From contig JAGMVK010000009.1 in the NCBI GenBank assembly GCA_020747065.1, positions 2,232,001 through 2,296,000 of the forward strand: a stretch of DNA of 64,000 bases. Reading direction: 5' to 3'. Under the pieces are notes generated by a model. The model did not search any database and was not told the origin of the DNA. It saw only the letters and a program-made list of their open reading frames with translations. The translations under genes and the position numbers were made by a program. Below are positions 1 through 10,031 of the stretch, in pieces (position 1 is the stretch's first letter; the number at the start of each line of letters is the position of its first letter). This DNA is from Cadophora sp. MPI-SDFR-AT-0126. Lineage: Eukaryota > Ascomycota > Leotiomycetes > Helotiales > Ploettnerulaceae.

Positions 1-970
1 TTAGGGAACTTAACACATTTATCCGTACTCTCCACAAACCAATCCATGACCTTTCTCACTCTGGCAGGGAATCCTGGATCCTGAGGGAAGCCCATCGAAG
101 ACAAATTGCCCTCCGGTCGATAGCTTTGGGCCATCTCAAAGCCTGGGTCCGAAGGTACGGGCACCGTGCTTGTCAGTCTAAGAGTTGCTGTGCCTGGGGA
201 GCATGGTTGTCGGGAGAGCCAGGGAGAGCTGGTTCTGATATCTTCGGCTGGTGGGTAAGCCCCAATGCTGACGGTATCGAAAACTGTGAAGAGTGCGGTT
301 CCCAGCTTCTTAGTCGCTGCGTGAATTTCATCGACCAATGTAGGGCTCTTGTAGTCGAAGCACTGAGAGACACCGAGACCTAGGAGCGCCGCATGGTTCT
401 TGGTGGAGGCGGTCGCGAAGATGGGAGAGAACCCAGCTGCTTTGGCAACTTGGATAGCTGCAATGCCGACACTGCTCGCTCCGCCCCAGAAGAGAATCGC
501 TGTGCCTGTTGCATCATCGCCGCTGATACCTGCGGCTGGAAATCCGAACCCCAGACAGTTGAAGATACCATCGATAGCCGTGTGCAGTACCAGTGGCGTA
601 ACAGCAGCGTCTTTCAGATGCAATCCTGAAGGGACCTTGAAGAAGGTTCTAGTGTCCGCAATGGCGAAGTCCTGGTGTGCTCCGAGAGAGGATGGCCTTG
701 CGTGTCCAGGTCTGGTCATCCCGAAGACTTCGTCACCTGGTTTGAAAGGCGACGATGAGCCGGCCTCATGACGGTGCCTGAAAATTCAAAACCAGTGACA
801 TAGGAGTGCATGCCGAAGAAGAAAAACTTCAGGTCACACATGTTGATGCCGGAGTAGGTGACCTTGACGAGAGCTTGTGAATCATCTGGCTTATAGGTCT
901 CGTTGACCTCTTTGACTATGAGTTGGCCGTCTGCATTTGGGTAGATTGATTTGCTGGTCGGGTTAGACAT
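1..970 (-). pseudogene. Medium-chain (zinc-type ADH/enoyl reductase) oxidoreductase, 3' truncated by window, frameshifted
   Basis: The start ATG is at 970. The N-terminal frame reads about 68 codons of a GroES-like domain (KVTYSGINMCDLK, then GFEFSGTV) and then leaves the family frame. A 1-nt change near 764-768 moves the reading into another frame, which stays open to base 1 for about 255 codons. That frame carries FKPGDEVFG, the cofactor-binding segment GGASSVGIAAIQVAKAAG and FATASTKNH. This is the order of the NADPH-dependent medium-chain reductases known in fungi as ToxD-like or trans-enoyl reductases. The frameshift is where a Glu codon is expected between GTV and AGSS. No splice site fits there, so it is a 1-base deletion or a sequencing error. 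The rest of the frame is intact, so any inactivation is recent. No polyketide synthase neighbour is visible, so the substrate is unknown. The C-terminus lies outside the window. Confidence 0.8.
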
Positions 971-2563
971 GATGTCGCAGATGCTGGCGAATATGGCAAG
1001 GATTTGGTAGTTGAGTGTAGTTGAATGTAAAACAATGACTTACTGTGAAGATACTGAACCCATATACTTAAGTTAATGTGGGAGCCGCTACAACACTGAT
1101 GGAGGAGTAAACGGCCCAGCAAGTTTTGACTCCGTCCGAATATCAAGACAATTGTGCATTGAAAGTCCAGTTATTCCTAACTCCTGTACACATTACCTCG
1201 GTCTGATACAGTGACGATTTGAAGATATACGGCGGAATCAATGTCGGAATGAATATCGCACCGTCATGCCCTCTATTTACTCCGTTAGTCTCGACTGATA
1301 ACCTCCGCTCCGCTCCCATTCCAGCCTGTCTCAAACTACACTTACTGAGCCGACTGGGATACGTCCTCATCAGTACGCTCGGCATCACCAAAATTGCTCT
1401 CGGACCAATTGAGGTGTTCCCGTTGCGTGTCTTGAAAATTTAATTCAACCCAGTATGGTGCAACTGTTGCCCGGCCACGGAAAAATTAAACGAGAATTGT
1501 CGTGGCCCAGAGATAAGCAAGTCGCGAAGAAGCGAGTCCGGCACCTTTGAACGAGCGACCTTACTTGGCGCCAGACGCCATGACTTGCTGTTCTCGACTT
1601 TAGGATGTTGAGCTGAGGACGGAGCTACCACTTCACAGAATTTCCTTCGTCATCTAGATGACAATGTCGGATGATGCATACGAGGCAATTCAAGAGACGT
1701 CGAAGTCAGTTTCGAATGTGCCCAGATGATCGCAACAGGGTAGTGAAATGTGAGAGTGAACAATTCGGAATAGAGAAGCGACTAGGATCTGACGAACGAC
1801 AGTCGCATGAATTGCTTCATAGAGAGAGGGAAGAGGGGAGTGGGGCAGATTTCTGAGATTCTAAGCCTTGTCCTTTTGATATCGGATGAGGATAACGGAA
1901 TGAGAAGTCTGCAAGGCTTCTTACAGTGAGCCTCTGGTCGAAAGCACCCCCTTCCATTCTGCACCGTAGCCGTTCAACTTGGAAATTATGAGGAATGAGG
2001 CTTCTTCTGATAGGGTTTCCAACTCTGACCCTGTTACGATTCGAAGTCATTGGTCAAGTGAAACTGAGACAGAGGGTCGGTGCTCTTGCTCTGTGTCCTC
2101 GTATGAAAGAATGAGCAATAAAAGTTCCACCTGCGCCAACATCTCATACTTGACCAGACTCGAGTCATCATAGTTGAATGCCGTTGGGTCTGCGCGTCGT
2201 CAAGAATTCGAGTTGTTGGCAGGCGAGGTCCTTTGTTTACAGTAGCTGTAATCCTTACGCTGATTCGATGGAGCGTCAGTCCCTGCAGTATGTATGTAAT
2301 CCCTGATTAGTAAAATATGGCAACTCTGATCAAAACCCTGAATATGCTGGAGAGTAGGATGGATTTGGCATTCTTAAAAGTGCAGTGCGGGCAACGGCAC
2401 CTCTTTCTATGCCCCAAAATCTCATTGAACCAACTACGCATGTCCTAGAATGCACCCATTTCCTTATGACCCCTTCATATGCTTATTCCGCTAGAAGAGT
2501 GTCACAGATGCAACCCAACACTTCATTCCTCCGACTTGGCCACTCCATTCAGCCGTCTGCACC
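971..2563. other. Gene-poor intergenic stretch
   Basis: I see short open frames only. None has family motifs, and I could not link any with convincing splice sites. The stretch separates the reductase promoter from the 3' end of the small membrane-protein gene. Confidence 0.5.
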
Positions 2564-3202
2564 CTACACTGCCCTAGCAACCTTCGCCCAAACAACTGCG
2601 AAGTCCAACACCGTAAACACGGTATCCAACACAGTGATACGATCAAACCCCTTCCCCAAGATCCATCGATCGTTATACCTCAACACGCAAAGATTTTCAT
2701 ACGCCTGACTTGCATTCGCGATCCCCAAGACAGTCAGCGCCAAAATGTCGAGATCATTTACTCTGTCTCCAACTCCCGTGCCAGAAGTTTCACTCGAGGA
2801 CGCTGCATTATTGGTTCTATATAAAGAGTATAGACGAAACGCAGCGAGTGCTACGAATCCTAGATTGATGTTGCCGAGGTAGGCGAGGATGTCGTGATGC
2901 CACGCGTCGCCTGCAGGTGTGGATGCTATAGAGGGATCCTTTGAATGAGATCGGCGTGCTACGCGGAGCATGGTGTATGCCTGACGGAACGTGAAGTGGA
3001 CGAACGCGCTGATTTTGGTCAATCATAGGTGATGATGAGACAAGCGTAGGGTTGTTTACCTGGTATGCCAGAGCTTTTAGGTATCAGCTGTCAGCAGACC
3101 CCCCAAAAATTGAACTTTGAGAGAGGAAATAATCACCATATTTCCGGTATAGAGAGCTTTCAGAAAGCCGCGACTTAGGAGGATGGAAGTAAGTGAAGAC
3201 AT
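2564..3202 (-). CDS. Uncharacterised small fungal membrane protein (about 174 aa, 3 exons)
   Basis: I join exons 3202-3137, 3073-3060 and 3008-2564. They give an unbroken 174-residue protein starting MSSLTSILLSRGFLKALYTG. The middle exon is only 14 nt and has matching phases on both sides. Intron 1 has a gtgatt donor, a ctgac branch point and an aaag acceptor. Intron 2 has gtaaac, tgacc and cag. Hydrophobic segments are visible around residues 70-90 (AYLGNINLGFVALAAFRLY), 110-130 (LDILALTVLGIANASQ) and 150-174 (VLDTVFTVLDFAVVWA). I expect about three membrane spans. I recognise it only as a kind of conserved fungal hypothetical protein and assign no function. The third exon alone is a 152-aa open frame, so a simple gene finder would start it too late. 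Confidence 0.62.
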
Positions 3203-4235
3203 GTTGCTTCACTGTGAGCGAAACGAGGGTGGAAAATGTTCAAGTCAGGAAGCCCAAAATTTTGTTTCTTGTAGGGAAATAGTATTACAGCTCTTCTTAA
3301 GTAGATATGATAGTCTGACATCACTCGGATCCAATTCAAAGCACCTCGGCTTCACAGATAGGTAGTAGTGATAGCGTAATCCCATATTCCCACAGAATTT
3401 CGTAAAAATCAGCCAATCAGCACCTGTCAGCAACGAGTTTCTAAGAAATGCGGTAGCACAACATAACGTCCGTCAAAAAACAAGGAAGAATGGGTAGTGC
3501 TTGGGGATGAGAGCAGTTATCGAGAAAGATTGATCTAATGATGATGAGGATTCAACTATTCAAGAAGCTGTGATGCATGTTTCATTTCCATTGACAATGA
3601 TTTCGCCCCAAGTCATGTTTTTCCATATGAAATAAGACGTACGCAAAATTTACTTTTACTTCTCACTTATTGCTTGCCTCAAACTATGTAAATATAGCAT
3701 TTTTTGTCAGATAATCGATCTAGCGCAGCCTAGATACCATTGCCTTTCATTTAGGGCCTGCGAATCCTTTGTTTGTCTTCAAAGTTTTCGTGCCCTTTCT
3801 GGTCCCCATCCTCTCCCAAAGCTACCAACCCCAGCTCGCTGATCGGTCGTGTCTGGACCAAGAATCTTCTCAAATCGCCATGATGATCGGGATGTCAGCA
3901 ATTATTCGTTTCCTCATGTCAGGTCACTCACTACCCGAGTAACCTTCCCTACACAGCATGCTCGCCAGTCTCGCCACTGGCGAGTATAAATTCAACAATT
4001 CCAGCTCTACATGCAGCAGCTGCTGAGCAACAAATACTGATGTGAACAGTAAGTCAATTTGACTCTGTCGAGCATAAAGTAGTTGGGAACGATTCGCCAA
4101 CATCGGGGGAGAGCTGCTAAGCGAATGGGTCCTATGAGCGGAAGTTTGCCGCTAGCTTGAACGCGAATCTGCGCGTTACATTTTCGACCCCTCCATCCTC
4201 ATTACTGCGCGTTCAAATTCCTCTCCCATTACGAC
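3203..4235. other. Intergenic region between divergent genes
   Basis: This holds the 5' flanks of the membrane-protein gene (minus) and SLD5 (plus). I see no supported coding frame. A TATA-like tataaa lies near 3975, but it is too far from the SLD5 start for me to assign it. Confidence 0.45.
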
Positions 4236-5013
4236 ATGATGGACATCTCCGACATCCTCCAAGACTTAAACGCCCGCCATCTTGAACGCGATCCGTTTTC
4301 AGAGAATGGTGATGAATTTGAAGCAGGTGGCAGAGCTTCTGGACAAGCTGACCTCCAAGCATTGACCAGAGCCTGGGTCAACGAGCGTGGAGCAACTGAA
4401 CTTCTACCGTAAGCTATTACGCCCCCGATCGTTTCTATCTGACATTCCTAGCTGGCCGAAAGATGGCCTAATCGAACGCGCAACCAATCGCATCAAGCAG
4501 CAAATCGAGCTCGTCGAACAAATGACGGGCGATATGGACCCCAAAACCAACTTCAGCCTCATCATAATCCAAACCGAAGTCGAGCGCTGGAAATTCCTCA
4601 TTCGTTCCTACCTCCGCGCTCGAATTGCCAAAATCGACAAACATACCCTCCACTACCTCTCCCCCGAACATTCTAGTGGACTCAGCGAGACCGAGATTGC
4701 GTATGCGACGAGACATCAGCAGCTATTGCATTCACATTACTTGAGCAGCTTCCTGGGAAGTTTTCCGCAGAATCTGCAGAATCTTAATGATACGGCGGGA
4801 GGCATAAATATGATTGGGGGCCCCGATGATGAGGAGGGCGTCTTTGTTAGGGGCCTAGGAACGAGGGATGGAAGTGGGGAATCTGCGGTCACTGTGCATG
4901 GAAGAGGGAGGGACGGAGATGGTGAAGTGGATGTTGAGAGGGGTGAGGTAGTGATTGCACGATGGTCGGATGTCAAGGACTTGGTTGAGAAGGGCGAGAT
5001 GGAATTGGTGTGA
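4236..5013 (+). CDS. SLD5: DNA replication complex GINS protein Sld5
   Basis: Exons 4236-4408 and 4452-5013 flank a 43-nt intron with a gtaagc donor, ctgac branch point and ctag acceptor. They encode about 244 residues. Sld5 is one of four GINS subunits (Sld5, Psf1, Psf2, Psf3) in the Cdc45-MCM-GINS replicative helicase, so it acts in the nucleus at forks. The N-terminus [20 protein letters not shown] and the ELLPWP junction created by splicing are typical. So are [19 protein letters not shown] and [19 protein letters not shown] of the helical A domain. The C-terminal B domain ends with the characteristic [19 protein letters not shown]. The length fits the family. The start is the first ATG of a tandem ATGATG. 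The open frame beginning at 4387 is an artefact of reading into the intron. Confidence 0.95.
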
Positions 5014-6304
5014 CATAAACTCTGGCAGACGGATTGCGAATTCTGCCCCAGCTCTCCAATTTCGGAGCAGAGGTGTTATGCTTCTAGGCGGCTACATCAC
5101 GACACGGATCAAGTTGGAATATGATTGGGGAAGGCTACCTGGACGATGTGCTGTCCGACGTTTTCGGCGCAACAAGTCTTGAGGGACGACATCGAGACAC
5201 CTCACAATTTTCCCTACGGACTTTGGCTTGTCATCCGGTCTCGAGCAACTCTGTATGCACTCTGCACCTGCGATCAGCGCGATGTGTCCGCCACAGCATC
5301 GATCGTTGGACGGCATATTGGCTCATTCGCCACTATTTTGCCATGGTTCTTCGGTCTCAAACTTCTTGAGATCCAATCGCGGCAGTTACGTGTCCACCTG
5401 ACGACGAATCAATCATGATCGAGGAGTATCAAACGGTTGTATCGTAGAGGATGGCCGATGCGGGAAACGGGCGGCTATATGGGAATGTCATGTAGGCACG
5501 ACGTATTCGAAATGCCTGGAATCCAGATCTCCTCCAATTTTAGCTTTCGTCATGACATCGAAGCCTGGATCAGTGCCTTCAAGCAACCAAACTCTGAAGT
5601 TTTGCGAAGCACGTCAATGATTGATCTGGTTGGAAGTTGTACGGACTTCGCGTTACTCGCCCATCGGCTCAGTTCACCCAATCTTTCGCCGACCGAGCAA
5701 TGCGACACCAGGTACAGGATGCTGAAGCGGAATACTAGGCTCTGGTGCGAGAGCGCTTCGATCGAAGAATAAGGCAAGCAATGATATTGAATCTCACCCT
5801 CGAGATGTTTCAGTAATCCAAAAGACGGTGACCTTGTTTTATCTCATTTGAATCTGCTTCCATGGAGGATGCTACAGGGAGTTAAAGTAAGGGATCTGAA
5901 CCAGTGATTCGGACTACCCAGGAAAGGAAATGCTTACTACCCAATGCGTTATCGCCTTGAGACACAGAATTTAGGGTTCCCGTCCCTTGTAAAATGCTTA
6001 CAGGGCCACCTGGCTGTCAAACCCCAGACTTGTCCAGTAATCAGAGTGCAGCGCGCTAGTCTGTCAGCAACCACTGAATGGCCTTCGCTGCTTTACGTTG
6101 TGGGCTTGTCTAGATGAGGGAAACAACCAAAAATTCATCTTGTGCACCCTTGTCAAGCGTATACCGCCATGAGGCGTTTACTTTGCGTCGGGATAAGAGT
6201 CTGGACGTCCGCTCTTGTCTGAGAAGTCCTGTTTAAATACATCTCGATATCTTCTCTCCAGAATCCTTCATTTGTGAGGGCAGACAGAAGAATCCCCAGC
6301 AAAC
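5014..6304. other. Intergenic region
   Basis: Several open frames of 75-111 codons occur, for example 5437-5772 on plus. None shows a recognisable domain, a clear start context or a spliced partner. The last 100 bases are the 5' flank of the DUF2985 gene. Confidence 0.45.
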
Positions 6305-7570
6305 ATGACGCCTTCAATCGGTCCAGATGAGAGGGTTGGCTCGTCTCTCGCACCGACAGAGACCAACAAATCGAAAGCCGATGGGTCCAAGGCTAGCAAG
6401 ATGATAGAGACGTTCACCACATCGAGGCCACCAGTAGGAATGTTTCACGCATTTGGCTCGGTGGGATCGAATGTCCCATCGCTCAACGACATCCAGAAAG
6501 GAAATTTCGAATCTGACGGCTGGTCTGGCCCAGGTCAAAGGAGGAACAGCAATGCCCACCGCGACTCTGATCACCATGTCCTGCGTTTCCATCGCCATAA
6601 GACACTCAAGAATCTGCCGCCGATTACAGAACCCGAGAAGAAGACCGCTACTTCCGACGAGAAGAAAGATTCGGATACAGTCGGTGTTGAAAGTTTGATG
6701 ACTCCAACAAGTGGAGAGGCTACAGTTTTCACTCCTCATGATCCTTCTGTACCCTACGAGAATGGGTATCAGTTCCCTCCCAAGCACACCAGAATGCAAG
6801 CCATCAGAATTGGTGCCATTGGGTTCTGGAAGTTCGTCACAACCCCGTTTGGATTCCTCCTCACTATCTATGCCCTCAACATCGTCGCATGGGGTGGAAT
6901 GCTCTTCTTGATTCTCATCAGAGCCACACCAGCCATGTCCCATCCCAGCTGGAACTCCTGGGACAGCGGCGCGAAGAAATGGCTTGAGATTGATTCCCAG
7001 ATCTTGAACGCACTCTTCTGCGTCACTGGTATCGGTCTCATCCCCTGGAGATTTAGAGATCTCTACTACCTCCTCCAATGGCGATACCGCAAGAACAACG
7101 ACGCGTTGAGAAAGCTAGCTGGTATTCATCGTGGCTGGTTCAGACTCCAAGGTTCTCAGGACCTACCTATCCATTGGGATCCCAAGAAAGATGAAGTACC
7201 CGAAGGAATCCCAGAGTCCGCTCTCTGTCTTCCCATCAGCCTCTCCCCCGATCCTCCACTAACCGGCGAACGCGCACCGCCAACGGCCAAATATTGGAAG
7301 CTCGATTTCGTGATCTGGGCCTTTGTATGGAACACCTTCCTCCAGATCGTCTTGAATGGTCTCATGTGGGGACTCAACAAATACGATCGTCCGTCCTGGA
7401 GTGTTGGACTGTTTATCTCTCTCGCGTGTATCGTTGCTAGTGCTGGTGGATGGGTCATCTTCAAGGAGGGCAAGAAGGTCAAGAATGTGGAAGGCGTACC
7501 TGTTAGTGAAGAGGACCAGAAGATTTTGGCTGAGATGAGGGAGAAAGAGAGGGGTTCCGGATCAGTGTGA
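6305..7570 (+). CDS. DUF2985 family integral membrane protein
   Basis: A single exon encodes 421 residues from ATG 6305. Residues 1-160 are hydrophilic and rich in Ser, Lys and His. From about 165 the conserved core starts with IGAIGFWKFVTTPFGFLLTIYA, followed by a first hydrophobic span. The segment TPAMSHPSWNSWDSGAKKWLEIDSQI is the hallmark of the family. A second span, ALFCVTGIGLIPWRFRDLYYLLQWR, follows. Two C-terminal spans, FVIWAFVWNTFLQIVLNGLMWG and VGLFISLACIVASAGGWVIF, precede a short charged tail. DUF2985 is a fungal family of unknown function with about four membrane segments and a cytoplasmic-looking N-tail. The sequence gives no clue to regulation or partners. Confidence 0.85.
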   Translation: MTPSIGPDERVGSSLAPTETNKSKADGSKASKMIETFTTSRPPVGMFHAFGSVGSNVPSLNDIQKGNFESDGWSGPGQRRNSNAHRDSDHHVLRFHRHKTLKNLPPITEPEKKTATSDEKKDSDTVGVESLMTPTSGEATVFTPHDPSVPYENGYQFPPKHTRMQAIRIGAIGFWKFVTTPFGFLLTIYALNIVAWGGMLFLILIRATPAMSHPSWNSWDSGAKKWLEIDSQILNALFCVTGIGLIPWRFRDLYYLLQWRYRKNNDALRKLAGIHRGWFRLQGSQDLPIHWDPKKDEVPEGIPESALCLPISLSPDPPLTGERAPPTAKYWKLDFVIWAFVWNTFLQIVLNGLMWGLNKYDRPSWSVGLFISLACIVASAGGWVIFKEGKKVKNVEGVPVSEEDQKILAEMREKERGSGSV

Positions 7571-10031
7571 GAAGTTTCGAGGCATTGTGGCTGTCAAATT
7601 TCTAGCAAATGCGCATGGCGTTCTGGACATGAGGTTGCTCTGAGAGTGAGTGATTGGAACATTGCATGGCGCCAAGGAGCCCAAATAAATTGGACTTTCT
7701 TGAAATGAGGGGGACCGGAGCAGCATATCAGCGCCGTAATAATTGATTTCTTCGTTTTGATTGTCCAAAAATGTAGTTTTCATGAAGTCACTGTTTTTTA
7801 CGGCCACTCTCTGCATTTTCCTCCCAAGGGTTGGCCATGGCGAGCGGCATACCTTCAGATCTTCCTCTTGGATTTCTAATTTTCTGAAGACAGTATCATC
7901 CTCAATTCTATTCTAACCATCTATGTCCTCCACATCTCCCAAAGGGCATCCCCCAATGCCTGATTCCCAACATCACAATACCCAAAACCCGCCCACATCT
8001 GCACGTCTTACTTAACCCCCTCGCTTCCTCACCTTATGCATAAACTCCGTCCAATCAAGAGCTGCTCCTCTAGCCAAGGTGCTGAGTCCCCGAAATAGGC
8101 AATCATTTAGCGTGTCCACTGTCAACTTGTCAAACAGGGGAGGTTGAAGCTTAATAAGACCCTTGTTCTGAGGATTAGCCAATTAGATTTGCGCTTACCT
8201 GCTTCTCTAGTGACTCTATCCTGGATGTTGCCGGCTGATTATCTCGCGAACTCAAAAACAGTTTGAGACATTTCAAGAGTCTGCGCCTCTGATTTTCTCT
8301 CCAACAGTCTGGGCGCAGCACTTCGGATATTGGCAAAGTTCATCTCACCCGCGAAACATGAAGCTTACTATTTTGTCGAAATCCTACCTCGCTCATCATT
8401 GGCTCCGACACTTCCTTACTTGGTCAGTCGGCAGCGCGTGGTGGCGTTTGTTCTTTGATTAGTTAGCAGCCAAGAGCTTACGAGGTTATCACAGGATGCT
8501 GGATCTACTCGCTTGGTGCCCTGTGGAGGTTGGCAGCCGCCGCAGTCTCCATCGTTTCGTCAGAAACGGCTTACGAAGGGTGTTATTATAATGCTGGCCG
8601 TACTTCTTCCTTTGTAAATTGACGAGTACGATCACCTTCCGGCCAGGGAGCATCGAATTGATGACGATGAGATAAAGTGTCTCGTCTAGCTACCGGTTTG
8701 TAGAGTTCGCTTCGCCCTTCGAGCTCCGACGGGAAGCTGCGGAATTGTTGTCTCGGCCACAACAACGTCAGCAGAACCCGGGTCCCGGAACGCTAGGCTC
8801 TCATGCTTCTCTTGTTTTCTGTCGGGTTGTTGAGATTAACATTATGACGCTGCCGTTGTTCGTTGTAAAATCGGGACTTCGGAGAATGACCCACCTAGCT
8901 GCGTCGTCCTATTTAGTGTCGGAGCTTCGGTCGACAACATTACTGTACAGCTCACAGGAAGCAGACTGTTAAAGACTGGGCATATCGATGCCAATGAGAA
9001 GAGCGTGTTTCACCTGTATTCTTTCTCAAATTAATTTCGGGAATTCTACCAGCGTCAAGTTCAATCTCAGTATTCAACCTGACTTCGCAAGAAATCTCAA
9101 CATCAAGGCAAGATCTGGTCTTCCTATCAACATAGAACTCCTATCTATATCCTACTTCCGAACTTCTTCAATAGTCTCTCTGATGCAGTGGCACAGACTA
9201 TTCTCCATAACTACCCTCCACGAACAAAACGCCGTCTTTCGGTCCGTCCAAACACGACGCCGAGATCCTACTCGTAGACATTTTCTTTCGCATGGTCGAC
9301 CACCCCATCTGATCTCAGCTCCCATCCTTCCCAAGATCCATTACATTAGCGATTCAACCTAAAAATCATATCCAAAGCCCATGATGTTACCAGGAGTACC
9401 CAATCTCACAACTTTGCTGGCATGGGTTCTCCTCCCCTTGTCCGTAGTGGTTATTTTCTTCAGTACGAGAGCTGGGTTGGATACAAATACAATCCATTCT
9501 GCGTCCCATTGTAGCAGCGCATATAACTTCTCGATTGCGATTGATTCATCTGAGGGGAGGCAAGTTTTGGCAGGAGGAAGGCATTCAAGGAGTGTGCGGC
9601 AATGTCGGTTGTGACGTGTGTTGAGCTGGAGCCCAGAGAATGATGGCAAAACATATTTGGAAGAAATCGTAATCTAGAGATACGTAGAACAAGTTGTACA
9701 TTCTAGTATTCCAACTTTCAAGCTAGGCAGAGAGGAAATGTCGTTGTAACACTCCTGTTGTGGTGCCAGTATCTAGAATCCAGTCACGGAGTAACAAGAC
9801 TTTTTCTCACACCTAAATCGAAGTCTGCTTTCTGATCAAACCTCTTTAATCATTCCACAGGCAGATTATTTTAAACTTTACGAAACATTGATGGTGTGCA
9901 ATTGATAGGAATTGTTGGTTACTACATATCGAACAGCAATTCATAAGGAAGAAAATACAGCGCAAATTGCGTTTACTCTGACATGATAGATTCTCTGTCG
10001 AAAGCAATGACTTCTTTGATAGAAAATATAA
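7571..10031. other. Long intergenic stretch without supported genes
   Basis: I found no family-like frame in these 2.4 kb. The largest frames are a 124-codon one at 8988-9362 (plus) and a 96-codon one at 9359-9649 (minus). Both lack motifs and good starts. The right end is the 3' flank of the kinase-HET gene. Confidence 0.45.

Noticed and set aside
5437..5772. 111-codon plus-strand frame downstream of SLD5
   Set aside because: It has no ATG in good context and no family features. The opposite strand is equally open.
9359..9649. 96-codon minus-strand frame in the 7.6-10.0 kb gap
   Set aside because: It has no recognisable motif, no good start and no spliced partner. Length alone is not enough.
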